DNA from: Silvibacterium bohemicum | GTDB lineage: Bacteria; Acidobacteriota; Terriglobia; Terriglobales; Acidobacteriaceae | DNA length: 64,000 nt | Reading direction: 5' to 3' | NCBI RefSeq assembly: GCF_001006305.1 | Contig: NZ_LBHJ01000012.1 | Coordinates: 34,154 to 98,153, forward strand | Notes under the pieces: model-generated | Databases searched by the model: none | The model's input: only the letters and a program-made list of their open reading frames with translations | Told to the model about the DNA's origin: nothing | Translations under genes and position numbers: made by a program | Shown: positions 26,562-35,980 of the stretch, in pieces | Layout of the letters: the number at the start of each line of letters is the position of its first letter | Numbering within the stretch: the stretch's first letter is position 1

Positions 26562-26999
26562 TCAGAACACCATCACCGACGAAACCCGATTGTTCCAGGT
26601 GTGACCGCCGCGGAAGGGAACCGACCGCAGGTCGGGCACGCTCTGGGTAATCACCGCGTTTCCGTTGCGGAAATTCCGGTCGTTGAAGATGCGCACGCGC
26701 GCTCCTCCGAAGACCTGGATGGAAGAGATATTCCCTCCGAAGTTGGCCGGAAGTCCCGGCAGCTTATCCCCGGCGCGCACACAGAAGCGGTTACCACGGA
26801 AAGGCGCGGTGGTATAAAAGCAGGCCCCGCGGCGCGGATTGGGGCGCTGGTTCCACCCGGGGTTCCAGGTATTGTTCTGCGGCCCGTAAGCCCAGGGATC
26901 GCCCCCCGGCCCACCAGGAGGAGGACCCTGCGGCGGATAATTCTGGGCAATCGCGGCAAAGGCAAAGAAGAGGATGAGAACGGCTGAGAAGCGCTTCAT
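26562..26999 (-). CDS. Secreted beta/gamma-crystallin-like (inhibitor I36-type) protein
   Basis: A 145-residue protein with an N-terminal signal peptide (MKRFSAVLILFFAFAAIAQ), a Pro/Gly-rich linker (residues 20-55), and a C-terminal beta/gamma-crystallin-like domain. The latter is seen in ACFYTTAPFRGNRFCVRAGD and RIFNDRNFRNGNAVITQSVP, two Greek-key halves with aromatic-Gly patterns. Bacterial members bind calcium or inhibit metallopeptidases (peptidase inhibitor family I36); two Cys could form a disulfide. It is monocistronic. The function is not proven by sequence alone. Confidence 0.75.
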   Translation of the reverse strand: MKRFSAVLILFFAFAAIAQNYPPQGPPPGGPGGDPWAYGPQNNTWNPGWNQRPNPRRGACFYTTAPFRGNRFCVRAGDKLPGLPANFGGNISSIQVFGGARVRIFNDRNFRNGNAVITQSVPDLRSVPFRGGHTWNNRVSSVMVF

Positions 27000-27116
27000 G
27001 TGGTTGCTCCAGCAGGGATTTTGTTGCCGGGGAGATGGTAGCTGAGTCCAGGAAGCCCGTCCAGCGTCTCTTGCGTATCAGCCTGAACACCGCCCACAGC
27101 CATCGAGCACACATTC

Positions 27117-28838
27117 CTATTGATCTGCACAGCTACGCTGGGGCACAACGATCTTCTCCTCAGGAACCTTCGCCTCTTTCACCAGCGCCTGCATCTTTTC
27201 GTAGGTCGCATTGGTCCAGCCGAAGCCGATGACATTCTGCTTATAGCCGCTGGCCACGTTGACCTCCGTCGAGGCCGTCACCACATCGTACTTTTCCCGG
27301 ATCGTCCGATCGCAGCGATAGTTTTCGCGAACCATGGCCATGAATTTGCGCGAGATTCGAACCGCATCGGCGTTATCTCCCGCTCTCACCAGCCCGTCAA
27401 CAGCGACCCACGTGGCCGGCGCCCATCCATAGGGAAGATCCCATTGCACGCCCGACTCGTAATCGCTCATGGCCAGGCCACCAGCCCGCTCAAATAAGTT
27501 GATGTGGGCTTCCACCGACTTCGCCTGCGCTTCATCCGCAACTCCGGCCCACAGCGGATAGAGCACGGTCACGTAGTCATAGTCCGCCTGCTTGCTGGCC
27601 ACGAAGTCGTAGTCGAAGTACGTTCCCTTTTGTGCGTTCCACAGATATTTATTCATCGCCACCCTGCGGGCATCGGCAACATCGCGCCAATGCTTCGCTT
27701 CGGAGGCCTTCCCCAGCCGCTCGGCCATCCAGTTCAGATCCGTCTCGTACTTGTAGAGCAGCGAATTCAGGCACACCGGCGCATAGTGATGCGTCGACCC
27801 GTCGAACACCCCGAAGCGAAAAGACGGATCGAAGCCGGATTCACGCATCGCGCGGTCGCCCTTGTAGAAATCGCTGCTAAGCCAGTGGCCGTCGACATGC
27901 GCATGAGCGCAGACTTCGGAGATGCGCGCATCGCAGCTCGTCTCGGCAAGCTTCGCCTGCTCGGCGGGATTGGGATTCTCCGGTCCATCCACAAGATAGT
28001 TGGCATGCGTCTGGGGATGAGCGAGCAGCCAGCGAATGACGTCCGGATAATAAGTGCTGTCGTCCGCCATCTCTTCCACCGGGCCATCGCCCAGATCGTA
28101 GTAGCGGGCAAGACCGGTGCCGCCCGCTTTATGAAAATCGTTCTCCCACAACGCATGGTCGCGCACTGCATAGGGATACGCCTTCGCGATCCATGCTGCC
28201 GCTTCTTGGTTACGGCCGGCTGCTGACTCCGCGTCATAGACCGCGCGAATCATCGACGAGAGAAATGGCGGCTGCGATCGCGTGAAGTAATAAGTACGAT
28301 TGGCGTTCAGGATGCCGCCGTAATTCTCGATCTCGAAGAAAAAGTTTTCGACCATGCCCCGCGCTAGATCCACGCGGCCATCCTGAATAAGTCCGAGCAG
28401 AATAAAGTAGCTATCCCACCCGTACATCTCATTGAAGCGGCCGCCCGGCACCACATACCTATTGGGCAGATAAAGAAGCCCGGCATGCGCGATATCCCGC
28501 GGCTTGATGTCGCCGAGATGCTCGATGCGCCGCGGCAGACGCCGCACCTCGACCTTGCAGCTGCTCTCCAGAGCCTTGACCTCAGCGGGCTCCGGCAGGT
28601 CGTGAGGCAGATACATCACCGACGCGCGCGCCAGCTTCGAATCGGCAACGGACTTGCAATCGTTCATCGAACGCGAGAGCGTGTCCCAGGCGAGATGAAT
28701 ATAAGTGTCGATGGGAGCGGTAGCGGATGTCTGATGAACGTCCTGAGCCGGCATCGCTGCTGGCGTTAGGACGAGCATACTGAGCAATAAAAAGCTTGCG
28801 GAAGAGAATGGCGGGATGGGACGTTTCTGTGGGCACAT
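27117..28838 (-). CDS. treA: Periplasmic trehalase, glycoside hydrolase family 37
   Basis: A 573-residue protein with a signal peptide (residues 1-31) and a GH37 (alpha/alpha)6 barrel. Both family signatures are present: PGGRFNEMYGWDSYF near residue 130 and QWDLPYGWAP near residue 460. It splits trehalose to two glucoses in the periplasm. The usual catalytic acid region SGWDFSSR of E. coli TreA is replaced here by LSSDFYKGDRAMRESGFDPS (S-G-F-D-P-S), a common variation. It stands alone, with a 78-bp gap to the next open frame. Confidence 0.92.
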   Translation of the reverse strand: MCPQKRPIPPFSSASFLLLSMLVLTPAAMPAQDVHQTSATAPIDTYIHLAWDTLSRSMNDCKSVADSKLARASVMYLPHDLPEPAEVKALESSCKVEVRRLPRRIEHLGDIKPRDIAHAGLLYLPNRYVVPGGRFNEMYGWDSYFILLGLIQDGRVDLARGMVENFFFEIENYGGILNANRTYYFTRSQPPFLSSMIRAVYDAESAAGRNQEAAAWIAKAYPYAVRDHALWENDFHKAGGTGLARYYDLGDGPVEEMADDSTYYPDVIRWLLAHPQTHANYLVDGPENPNPAEQAKLAETSCDARISEVCAHAHVDGHWLSSDFYKGDRAMRESGFDPSFRFGVFDGSTHHYAPVCLNSLLYKYETDLNWMAERLGKASEAKHWRDVADARRVAMNKYLWNAQKGTYFDYDFVASKQADYDYVTVLYPLWAGVADEAQAKSVEAHINLFERAGGLAMSDYESGVQWDLPYGWAPATWVAVDGLVRAGDNADAVRISRKFMAMVRENYRCDRTIREKYDVVTASTEVNVASGYKQNVIGFGWTNATYEKMQALVKEAKVPEEKIVVPQRSCADQ

Positions 28839-28916
28839 GGCTTAGGGCGATACCGGGACGTATCTTACCCCAATCGGCGAGCCGCACGCATCCTACGCAG
28901 GCCGGGCGCTGATCCG

Positions 28917-29288
28917 TTACCTCTGCGATCGCGCCTTCTGCGCAGGCCCGAAATGATCTTCGCGGATGCGCATCTGTTTTATCATCTCCCGCAGCTTGAA
29001 AGCCCTCAGAAGCTGCGCGTCCACCAGCAAACGATGACGGCGGCGCTGGTCCGCATTCTCGAATGTGGAGATCATTTGCTCATCGAGTGCAGCCTGTTGC
29101 TCCAGTTCGATCGCAGCCGTAAATACCGCGGCGTGAAATCGGGCACTTACATGTAATGGTTCAGAGCGCATCGTATCCCGCATCGTGCTCAAGAATGTTG
29201 TTACCTGAACGATGATAGGAAAACGCACCGCATCGCGCGAGATTACGGAGCCAACTCTTTGGTTTAAACTTGCCGCTTTTTGAGGCAA
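28917..29288 (-). CDS. Hypothetical protein of about 85-123 residues
   Basis: An open frame with normal codon use for this genome in its last 85 codons. An ATG at about residue 36 (MRDTMRSEPLHV) may be the true start. The product is hydrophilic and helical (IELEQQAALDEQMI, AFKLREMIKQMRIREDHFG) with no membrane segment and no recognised domain. A shorter frame on the opposite strand is less convincing. It lies between treA and a repeat-filled gap. Confidence 0.4.
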   Translation of the reverse strand: MPQKAASLNQRVGSVISRDAVRFPIIVQVTTFLSTMRDTMRSEPLHVSARFHAAVFTAAIELEQQAALDEQMISTFENADQRRRHRLLVDAQLLRAFKLREMIKQMRIREDHFGPAQKARSQR

Positions 29289-29389
29289 TGCAGCTGCTGA
29301 TATACGGTTGCGCGGCTTATTACGGCCGAGCTATCTCATAAATGGCTGCTATCAGAAATCATTCTCACCGCCATAGTGTTTTTGCACCC

Positions 29390-29451
29390 GGAGGGAGGGC
29401 ATGGCTTCAGCCATGCCATAAAACACCCATTTTTCGAGGGCTTCAGCCCCG
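29390..29451. repeat. Dispersed palindrome family 3, two adjacent variants
   Basis: ggagggaGGGCATGGC-ttca-GCCATGCCataa (29390-29421), then a second core, gagggcttcagccccgg (29436-29451). The arms differ from those of other copies but remain complementary. Confidence 0.7.
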
Positions 29452-29561
29452 GATAGAGTCGGCGTTGGCAACCAGAATTATTTATGAGATCGCAACCGGA
29501 TAAGAATTCCTACTCCCGTCGACTTCTCCGTGTCCTCTGCGTCCTCTGTGGTGAGTTCTAT

Positions 29562-31604
29562 CTACAGCTCCATCGACTTACCGGCGACCAGCTCACCCGC
29601 GCGCGCCAGGAAATCCGCCAGCGAAACCGATCCCTGGTCGCCCTTACCGCGAGCGCGCACACTTACTCCGCCCGCTGCTTCTTCTTTGTCGCCCATCACC
29701 AGAACATAAGGCACCTTCTGCATGGTGAAGTCGCGAATCTTCGCGTTCATCTTTTCGTTGCGCGCATCGAGCTCCACGCGGAAGCCGGCCTTCTGTAACT
29801 CTGCCTGAACTTTTTCCGCGTACGCCTGGTGACGCTCGCTGATTGGGACGATCCCCATCTGCACCGGCGCCAGCCACAGCGGAAATGCTCCGGCATAATG
29901 CTCGATCAGCACGCCGAAGAAGCGCTCTACGCTGCCGAAGAGCGCGCGGTGCACCATCAGCGGCTGATGGCGCTCGCCATCCTCTCCCACATACTCCAGT
30001 TCAAAGCGCGCCGGAAGGTTGAAGTCGAACTGCACCGTCGAGAGCTGCCACAGCCGCCCCAGCACATCGACCAGCTTGATATCGATCTTGGGACCATAGA
30101 ACGCCGCTTCGCCAGCAATGGTCTTGTACGGAATCCCCTTGCGCTGCAAGGCGTTCTCAAGCGAGTGAATGGCCAGGTTCCACTTCTCGTCGGAACCGGC
30201 ATAGCTCTTGCGATCGTTCGGATCCCATGTCGAAAGCTCGACCTTGAAATCGCTGAAGCCGAAGGTGGTCAGCACCGCCTGCGCGAAATCGATGCAATCG
30301 ACGACTTCATTCTCGATCTGCTCCGGCGTACAGAAGATGTGGGCGTCATCCTGCGTAAAGCCGCGCACCCGCAGCAGCCCATGCATGGTCCCTGACCGCT
30401 CGTAGCGATAAACATTCCCCAGCTCCGCGAAGCGCACCGGCAGATCGCGATAACTCTTCGGCGAATTCTTATAGATCAAAATGTGGCCCGGACAGTTCAT
30501 CGGCTTCAGCCGGTAATCCGCATCGTCCAGCTCCATCGGCGTGAACATGTTCTGCGAATAGAAGCCTTCATGGCCGCTGGTCTTCCACAGCTCGGTGCGC
30601 ATCACGTGCGGGGTCACGACCAAATCGTAACCGCGACGGATACACTCTTCGCGCATCCAGTCTTCCATGGTCTTGCGGATCATGGCGCCCTTCGGATGCC
30701 AGAAAATCAGCCCCGGCCCGGCCAGGTCTTGGATGGAAAAAAGATCCAGCTGCTTGCCCAGTACGCGATGGTCGCGCTTCGCCGCCTCTTCCAGGCGAAC
30801 GAAATGCTCGTCCATCTCCTTCTTCGAAAAGAAGGCTGTTCCGTAAACACGCTGCAGCTGGGGATTCTTCTCGTCGCCCAGCCAGTAAGCGCCCGCCAGG
30901 TTCGTCACCTTGAAGGCCTTCACCCGTCCCGTCGAAGGCACGTGCGGGCCCCGGCAGAAATCCACGAAAGCGCCGTTGCGGTAAAGCGAGATGTCGTCTC
31001 CATCGTGCGTGAAGCGCTCGATGAAGTGAATCTTCATGAAGTCGTTCTCGGCCTTGAAGCGCTGCAGTCCCTTCTCGCGCGGCTCCTGCTCGCGGATGAA
31101 CTTCTCATCGCGCGCAACCACCTCCGCCATCTTCTCCTCGATGCGCTTCAGATCGTCGGGAGTAAACGGAGTCGGCCGATAGAAATCGTAGAAGAATCCA
31201 GCGTCCGTCGCCGGACCGTGGCCGAGCTTGGTCTCCGGAAACAGCTCCAGCACCGCGGTCGCCAGCACATGCGCCGCCGAGTGGCGCACCACCTTCAGCG
31301 CATCAGGATCTTTTTCGGTAAGCAGCTGCAGCGTCACGCTCTCCTGAAGCGGCGTGCTCAAATCCACCAGCCGTTCGGCCTGCGCGTCTTCCGAGGCATA
31401 CATCGCGGCGGCGTCTCCGGCTTCTTTGTCATCCGCAGCCGTCTGTCCGGCTGCATGCAGCGGCTTGATGCGCGCGACCACCGATGCCGCGGCAAGCCGG
31501 GGCGAGATGCTCTCGGCAACCTGGAAGGGCGTAACTCCGGCGGCAAACTCTTTTACCGAGCCATCGGGAAGGTGGACCTGGATAGGGTCTTGAACAGCGT
31601 TCAT
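29562..31604 (-). CDS. thrS: Threonyl-tRNA synthetase
   Basis: A protein of about 680 residues. N-terminal TGS domain from VHLPDGSVKEFAAGVTPFQV, editing domain with RHSAAHVLATAV, then the class II core: motif 2 in VYRYERSGTMHGLLRVRGFT, zinc ligand Cys in KPMNCPGHILIY, later PLWLAPVQMGIVPISERHQ of the anticodon domain. It charges tRNA-Thr. An extra acidic, Ala-rich segment (about residues 60-90, ADDKEAGDAAAMYASEDAQ) makes it longer than E. coli ThrS (642). The start at 31604 follows the family's N-terminus; upstream in-frame codons to 31706 are not needed. It is divergent from tspO. Confidence 0.93.
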   Translation of the reverse strand: MNAVQDPIQVHLPDGSVKEFAAGVTPFQVAESISPRLAAASVVARIKPLHAAGQTAADDKEAGDAAAMYASEDAQAERLVDLSTPLQESVTLQLLTEKDPDALKVVRHSAAHVLATAVLELFPETKLGHGPATDAGFFYDFYRPTPFTPDDLKRIEEKMAEVVARDEKFIREQEPREKGLQRFKAENDFMKIHFIERFTHDGDDISLYRNGAFVDFCRGPHVPSTGRVKAFKVTNLAGAYWLGDEKNPQLQRVYGTAFFSKKEMDEHFVRLEEAAKRDHRVLGKQLDLFSIQDLAGPGLIFWHPKGAMIRKTMEDWMREECIRRGYDLVVTPHVMRTELWKTSGHEGFYSQNMFTPMELDDADYRLKPMNCPGHILIYKNSPKSYRDLPVRFAELGNVYRYERSGTMHGLLRVRGFTQDDAHIFCTPEQIENEVVDCIDFAQAVLTTFGFSDFKVELSTWDPNDRKSYAGSDEKWNLAIHSLENALQRKGIPYKTIAGEAAFYGPKIDIKLVDVLGRLWQLSTVQFDFNLPARFELEYVGEDGERHQPLMVHRALFGSVERFFGVLIEHYAGAFPLWLAPVQMGIVPISERHQAYAEKVQAELQKAGFRVELDARNEKMNAKIRDFTMQKVPYVLVMGDKEEAAGGVSVRARGKGDQGSVSLADFLARAGELVAGKSMEL

Positions 31605-31742
31605 AGGGTCGAATCGATTCTCGTTTGTTCCGGCTAACTGATTTCTCTCAAGGATATTTCTTTGCCGCATCGCCGTCGAGCCGTGCATGGAGAATGCTGC
31701 TAGCATCCAATGTTGGGCGATGCAATTTGGAGGGATGCGACG

Positions 31743-32246
31743 ATGGCAACAGGACAGGAAGCCAGGCCCAAAGCCAGATCCAGACCTGCCCTGGCGCTCG
31801 CCGGATGGCTGGCTCTCTGCTTTGCCGTGGCCGGGATCTCATCCGTCTTCAGCGCTCACAGCATTTCGACGTGGTATGCCGGCCTCGTCAAGCCGCCACT
31901 CAACCCGCCCGACTCCGCCTTCGGGCCCGTATGGATCATCCTCTATGCGCTGATGGCAGTATCGGTGTGGATGGTGTGGAAGACGCGCCCCAGCCCCTGC
32001 CGGTATCGCGGCCTCCGGCTCTTTCTCGCGCAACTGGGGCTGAATTTTCTCTGGCCGTGGATCTTCTTCGACACTCACCAGCTGTTGACGGCCTTCGCCG
32101 ACATCGTGGTGCTGTGGGTCGCGATTTTGCTCACCATCCTGACCTTCCGCAAGATGAGCCACACCGCAGCCTGGCTATTGGTCCCATATCTTGCCTGGGT
32201 CACCTTCGCCGCATATCTCAATTTTGCGATTTGGCGGCTGAATTAG
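31743..32246 (+). CDS. tspO: TspO/MBR family tryptophan-rich sensory protein
   Basis: A protein of about 167 residues with five membrane helices. TspO signatures: WYAGLVKPPLNPPDSAFGPV near residue 47 and LNFLWPWIFF near residue 105. Members bind porphyrins and are linked to tetrapyrrole and stress responses. The ATG at 31743 has GGAGG about nine bases upstream and gives the usual length; a start at 31710 would lengthen it by 11 residues. It is divergent from thrS across 138 bp and followed by a repeat. Confidence 0.9.
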   Translation: MATGQEARPKARSRPALALAGWLALCFAVAGISSVFSAHSISTWYAGLVKPPLNPPDSAFGPVWIILYALMAVSVWMVWKTRPSPCRYRGLRLFLAQLGLNFLWPWIFFDTHQLLTAFADIVVLWVAILLTILTFRKMSHTAAWLLVPYLAWVTFAAYLNFAIWRLN

Positions 32247-32299
32247 AGAACTTGCCGGGTCCCGCAATCCACCCGTTATTCTGACTGTCCCCAATGCCA

Positions 32300-32388
32300 C
32301 GTCGTTCTGACGACCAAAGGGGGGAAGAATCCCAGCGATTTGCCTGTATCAACCAGGCTGAGATTCATCACTACGCTCGGAATGACAA
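32300..32388. repeat. Dispersed repeat family 2 (cgtcattctgag...agaatc), inverted pair, copy 1
   Basis: Starts cgtcgttctgacgaccaaag, passes gaagaatccc, and returns as gagattcatcactacgctcg then gaatgacaag. Read together the two halves form a long imperfect inverted repeat. A better-paired copy lies at 60603-60690. Here it follows tspO and faces the convergent gene at 32438. Confidence 0.6.
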
Positions 32389-32437
32389 GCCCAGAAGGTC
32401 ATCGTGGACCTTGGCCTAAACCAGCCGACGCAACCGG

Positions 32438-33058
32438 TCAGTTTCCAGCCGAACTAGGCGCCAGCTGCACCAGGTCATCCGGAGTAAGCTCCGCGCGGCG
32501 AATCCCATGATCGGTATGTGCCGCACTCTGCAGGGTGATATGCAGCCATTCATGGATGGTGATACGCGCAATCGCGGTGGACATAGCCGCGACCCGCTGC
32601 TCGTCATCCATGCCCAGCACCTTCGCATCTAGAAATTGCGCCAGCCTCGCACAATCGACGTAGACGAACGGCTGAATCTCTCCGGAAACGCTCCGCACCC
32701 ACCCCAAAGGTCCCGGCCCCAGCGGCCGGAAGGCCTGCTCGGCCACATCGCAGCGCCCCAGCAGATGCACCTGAATCGCCCGGCCGAATTCCGAGCCCGG
32801 ATGCAGCGCAAAGGCAGGCAGCAGCTCCGTATCGGCCGGCAGCGGATAGTTCTGCCGTGGATCCAGCGCCTCCCGGGCGAACGCCTGGGCAATCGATGGC
32901 CAGATTCCCGCGCTCGCCGGCGTATCGAAGGAAAAGACGACAGCAGGATGCAGCTCGCCGCCGCCCTGCCCGTCCGCCGGCGCGGCAAACAAATTCAATG
33001 CGGCGAAAGCGGCAGCGCCCAGCAGTCCGATGCCCCGTGCTTTGCGGCGAAAGCCCAT
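32438..33058 (-). CDS. Secreted hypothetical protein with an HEWLH motif
   Basis: A 206-residue protein with a signal peptide (residues about 1-30, ending APADG). The body has no recognised family, but near residue 172 it reads RITIHEWLHITLQSAAHTDH. This fits the HExxH zinc-metallopeptidase motif inside a hydrophobic helix, with a further His-rich stretch behind it. A periplasmic metallopeptidase or peptidase-like protein is possible. It is divergent from the LysR regulator with 79 bp between the starts, a layout often seen for a regulator and its target. Confidence 0.7.
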   Translation of the reverse strand: MGFRRKARGIGLLGAAAFAALNLFAAPADGQGGGELHPAVVFSFDTPASAGIWPSIAQAFAREALDPRQNYPLPADTELLPAFALHPGSEFGRAIQVHLLGRCDVAEQAFRPLGPGPLGWVRSVSGEIQPFVYVDCARLAQFLDAKVLGMDDEQRVAAMSTAIARITIHEWLHITLQSAAHTDHGIRRAELTPDDLVQLAPSSAGN

Positions 33059-33137
33059 CCTTCAAGTCTCGGCCTCACCGCAGCATCCGTCCAATAGATT
33101 GTTAGTATGGAATAAATCTGTTTGGGAGATTGCTCCT

Positions 33138-34028
33138 ATGGAAGTGCGGCAGCTCCGTATCTTTTCCGTCCTGGCCGAGGAACTGAACTTCACCCGCACC
33201 GCCGAGCGCGTGAATACGGTGCAGTCGAATGTGACCGCCCAGATCAGATCCCTCGAAGAGGAGCTGGGCATACCGCTCTTCGACCGGCTGGCCAAGAAAG
33301 TCGTCCTCACCGAGGCCGGCCGCCGCTTCCTGCCCTACGCCGACCGCGCCTTGTCCGCCATGGATCAGGGCCAGCTCGCTGTGAAGTTTGGCCTCGAACC
33401 GGCCGGACCGCTGCGCATCGGAGCGCCGGAGAGCGTCCTCACCTATCGCCTGCCCAAGGTGCTGCAGCGCTTCCGCAAGCTTTATCCCAAGGTGGAGCTG
33501 ATCTTTCGCCCCCAATGGGACGCGCCCCTCTGCGAATCGCTCGAACACGGCAAGCTCGATATGGCCATCAGCATGACCGACGAGGTCTTGAGCGAGAATC
33601 TGAAGTCGGTGCGATTGCGGACCGAGGCGGTCTTCCTCATCTCCGATCCCGAGCATCCTCTCGCCGACAAAAGGGCGGTGCAGCCGGAAGACTTGGCTGG
33701 ACAGACGCTTCTGCTCACCGAGGCAGGCTGCTCGTATCGTAAGAAACTCGATGACCTGCTCGCCCGGTTAGGCGTGCGGCCGGGCAGCACCACCGAGTTC
33801 TCCAGCGTTGAGGCCATCAAGCACTGCCTCGCCGCCGGCATGGGCATCGGACTCCTTCCCGAGATCGTCGTCGCCTCCGAGCTGAAAGCCCAGAAGCTCA
33901 AAGCCCTGCGTTGGGATGGCCCCAGCCTCGACATCGCCACCCACATTCTCTGGCACCGCGACCGATGGGTGTCGCCCAGCATGGAAGCCTTCCTCGGCGT
34001 CCTCACCAAAACGCTCGACGCCAACTGA
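33138..34028 (+). CDS. LysR-family transcriptional regulator
   Basis: A protein of about 296 residues. Winged helix-turn-helix at residues 1-60 (MEVRQLRIFSVLAEELNFTR, NTVQSNVTAQIRSLEEELGI, PLFDRLAKKVVLTEAGRRF), then a two-lobed effector-binding domain (residues about 90-290, with GPLRIGAPESVLTYRLPKVL and CLAAGMGIGLLPEIVV). It binds DNA as a tetramer. The ATG at 33138 lies just after GGGAG and fits the family's start. The divergent secreted protein at 32438-33058 is the likely direct target by position (inference). The effector is unknown. Confidence 0.9.
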   Translation: MEVRQLRIFSVLAEELNFTRTAERVNTVQSNVTAQIRSLEEELGIPLFDRLAKKVVLTEAGRRFLPYADRALSAMDQGQLAVKFGLEPAGPLRIGAPESVLTYRLPKVLQRFRKLYPKVELIFRPQWDAPLCESLEHGKLDMAISMTDEVLSENLKSVRLRTEAVFLISDPEHPLADKRAVQPEDLAGQTLLLTEAGCSYRKKLDDLLARLGVRPGSTTEFSSVEAIKHCLAAGMGIGLLPEIVVASELKAQKLKALRWDGPSLDIATHILWHRDRWVSPSMEAFLGVLTKTLDAN

Positions 34029-34079
34029 TCTGCATTGAGGAAGAATCAAAGATTCGTTTTCAGATAGGGCTTGTTTTTC

Positions 34080-34112
34080 GGAGGGAGCGTGAGGCTTCAG
34101 CCTCACGAATAA
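34080..34112. repeat. Dispersed palindrome family 3, copy identical to 16396-16428
   Basis: ggagggagCGTGAGGC-ttca-GCCTCACGaataa, the same 33 bases as at 16396-16428. It lies between the convergent lysR-type and M28 peptidase genes and could serve as a hairpin end for both transcripts. Confidence 0.8.
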
Positions 34113-34219
34113 GCCGATCAAATTCCGAGGCGTTCAGCCTTCGGCCTTCTTGCTCCCTAAACGCAGGACAACTCCAACGGCGGCCAATCCTCCGGCCGCC
34201 GCCTGTATCTGCAAAATAC

Positions 34220-35980
34220 TTACTTCCCATCCGGTTCTACCGCGCCCGGAAAAACTCCGGGTAACGGCTTGGTCTGCTGCTGGCGAAGCTCGGGATGCGG
34301 CAGCGGCTTACGCGGCAGCATCTGGTCGCGCATAGCGGCGTTATAGACGAAGATGGCCTCGACCGTCGCCGCCTGCTTCAGGTCGCCGGGCTGCAGCCGT
34401 TCGAAGACATCCTGGTTGGAGTGGTGGGTACGGCTCTCGTAATCGAGCGAATCCTGGATGAACTGGAAGCCGGGAATGCCCACCGCATCGAAGGAAAGAT
34501 GATCGGTGCCGCCGGTGTTGCGCATGGTGATCGTCGTCACGCCCAGATCCTTCAGCGGCGCGATCCATTGCGCGAAGATCGGCTCGACCGCCGCGTTCTC
34601 CTGTAGATAAATGCCGCGAACTTTGCCTGAGCCGTTATCGAGGTTGAAGTAGCCGGAGATCAGTTTCTGCTCGGGCTTCAACTCCAGCGCACCGGTGCCG
34701 CGCAGGAACTCCGGCAGCGCCTGCTGCTCGGGCGTAGTCAGCGGAGGCGCGAAGCCAAAGTGCTCCTTCACATATCCGCGCGAGCCGAAGAGACCTTCTT
34801 CTTCGCCGCTCCACAGCGCAATGCGGATAGTCCGCCGCGGATGCACATCGAGCGCCTTGAGGATGCGCATCACCTCCATGGCCACGATGGTCCCGGCGCC
34901 ATTGTCGGTCGCGCCCGTCCCGGCGATCCAGCTATCGAGATGGCCTCCGACCATCACCACCTGCTCTTTCAGCGTCGGATCGGCGCCGGGAATCTCGGCA
35001 ATGGTGTCGTAGCCATGCTCATGGTCGCCGGTGAATTTGGTTTCTACATCCATCTCGATGGTGACGGGAACATGCGCCTGCAGCAGTCGGAAGACGCGGC
35101 CGTAGCTCTCGATCGCCATCACCACCACCGGCACCTTCACCGCGCCCTCACGCTTGTAGGGCGTGCGGCCAAGCGCCGCGCCGTTGTCATCGAAGATTGT
35201 CCCACCCGAGCCGCCGCCGTTGTTGCCGTCACGGCTGGGGCGGATGACCCCGGCAGCCTTTTCATCGGCCAGGAACTGCGCAATCTTATCCACCATGCGA
35301 GTGCGAGCCAGATAGGCCTTGATGCGCGCCTGCATATCGCCGCCGCGGCGGTCGTCCGTGGGATATTCCGCGATATCCTCGAGCTCCTTGTCCGAGTAGC
35401 GCTCGAAGAGAGCTTTATCGAGCGGTGGAACCTCGCGCATCTCGCCCAGCAGAACAATCTTGCCCGCCAGCTTGCCTTTGTATTGCTCGAAATCCTTATC
35501 GTCCTGAATGTTCACGTACACAGCGTCGCCGCTGACCGGCCCGTTCGTGCCCGGCGACCACGGCGTGGCCTGCGCGATGAACACCGCCGTATCGGGTGCA
35601 GTCATGCGGACCCACGTATTGAGCTGCTGCCAGCCCAGCCCGAACTCGCCCCAGTCGTCCAGGTGCGCATTCACGCAGCCCATCGCGGTGAGCTGGTCGC
35701 GCGTCCACGCGTTGGCCTTGGCCATATTTGGCGAGCCGGTGAGACGCGGACCGATAGCGTCAGCCAGCGCCGAGCCGTATTCCATGATGTGCGAGTGCTG
35801 CAGGCCTTCTTCACGAATGCGCGCGTACATCCCGTAGTCGATCGTCTCGACGGCAGGCTGCGGCTGCTCCCACGCAGGGACTTCGGCTTCGGGCTTCGCT
35901 TTGGGCTTATCAGCAGCAAAGACCGGGACAGCACTGGCAATGAGCAAGAGAGACAAGGTGCGACGGACAAGCGTCGGCAT
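34220..35980 (-). CDS. M28-family zinc aminopeptidase, secreted
   Basis: A protein of about 586 residues with a signal peptide (MPTLVRRTLSLLLIASAVPV then FAA). An N-terminal lid and a PA-like insert (about 120-300) precede the M28 catalytic domain with its zinc ligands: VGGHLDSWIAGTGATDNGAG (His, Asp), SGEEEGLFGSRGY (Glu pair) and a late NTGGTDHLSFD. These enzymes release N-terminal residues from peptides in the periplasm. The ATG at 35980 has TTTAGGAGG ten bases upstream, so the open frame reaching to 36316 is not used. It is convergent with the LysR gene. Confidence 0.88.
   Translation of the reverse strand: MPTLVRRTLSLLLIASAVPVFAADKPKAKPEAEVPAWEQPQPAVETIDYGMYARIREEGLQHSHIMEYGSALADAIGPRLTGSPNMAKANAWTRDQLTAMGCVNAHLDDWGEFGLGWQQLNTWVRMTAPDTAVFIAQATPWSPGTNGPVSGDAVYVNIQDDKDFEQYKGKLAGKIVLLGEMREVPPLDKALFERYSDKELEDIAEYPTDDRRGGDMQARIKAYLARTRMVDKIAQFLADEKAAGVIRPSRDGNNGGGSGGTIFDDNGAALGRTPYKREGAVKVPVVVMAIESYGRVFRLLQAHVPVTIEMDVETKFTGDHEHGYDTIAEIPGADPTLKEQVVMVGGHLDSWIAGTGATDNGAGTIVAMEVMRILKALDVHPRRTIRIALWSGEEEGLFGSRGYVKEHFGFAPPLTTPEQQALPEFLRGTGALELKPEQKLISGYFNLDNGSGKVRGIYLQENAAVEPIFAQWIAPLKDLGVTTITMRNTGGTDHLSFDAVGIPGFQFIQDSLDYESRTHHSNQDVFERLQPGDLKQAATVEAIFVYNAAMRDQMLPRKPLPHPELRQQQTKPLPGVFPGAVEPDGK

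Noticed and set aside
30483..31637. A 384-codon plus-strand frame opposite thrS
   Set aside because: Antisense to conserved synthetase sequence, with composition typical of shadows.
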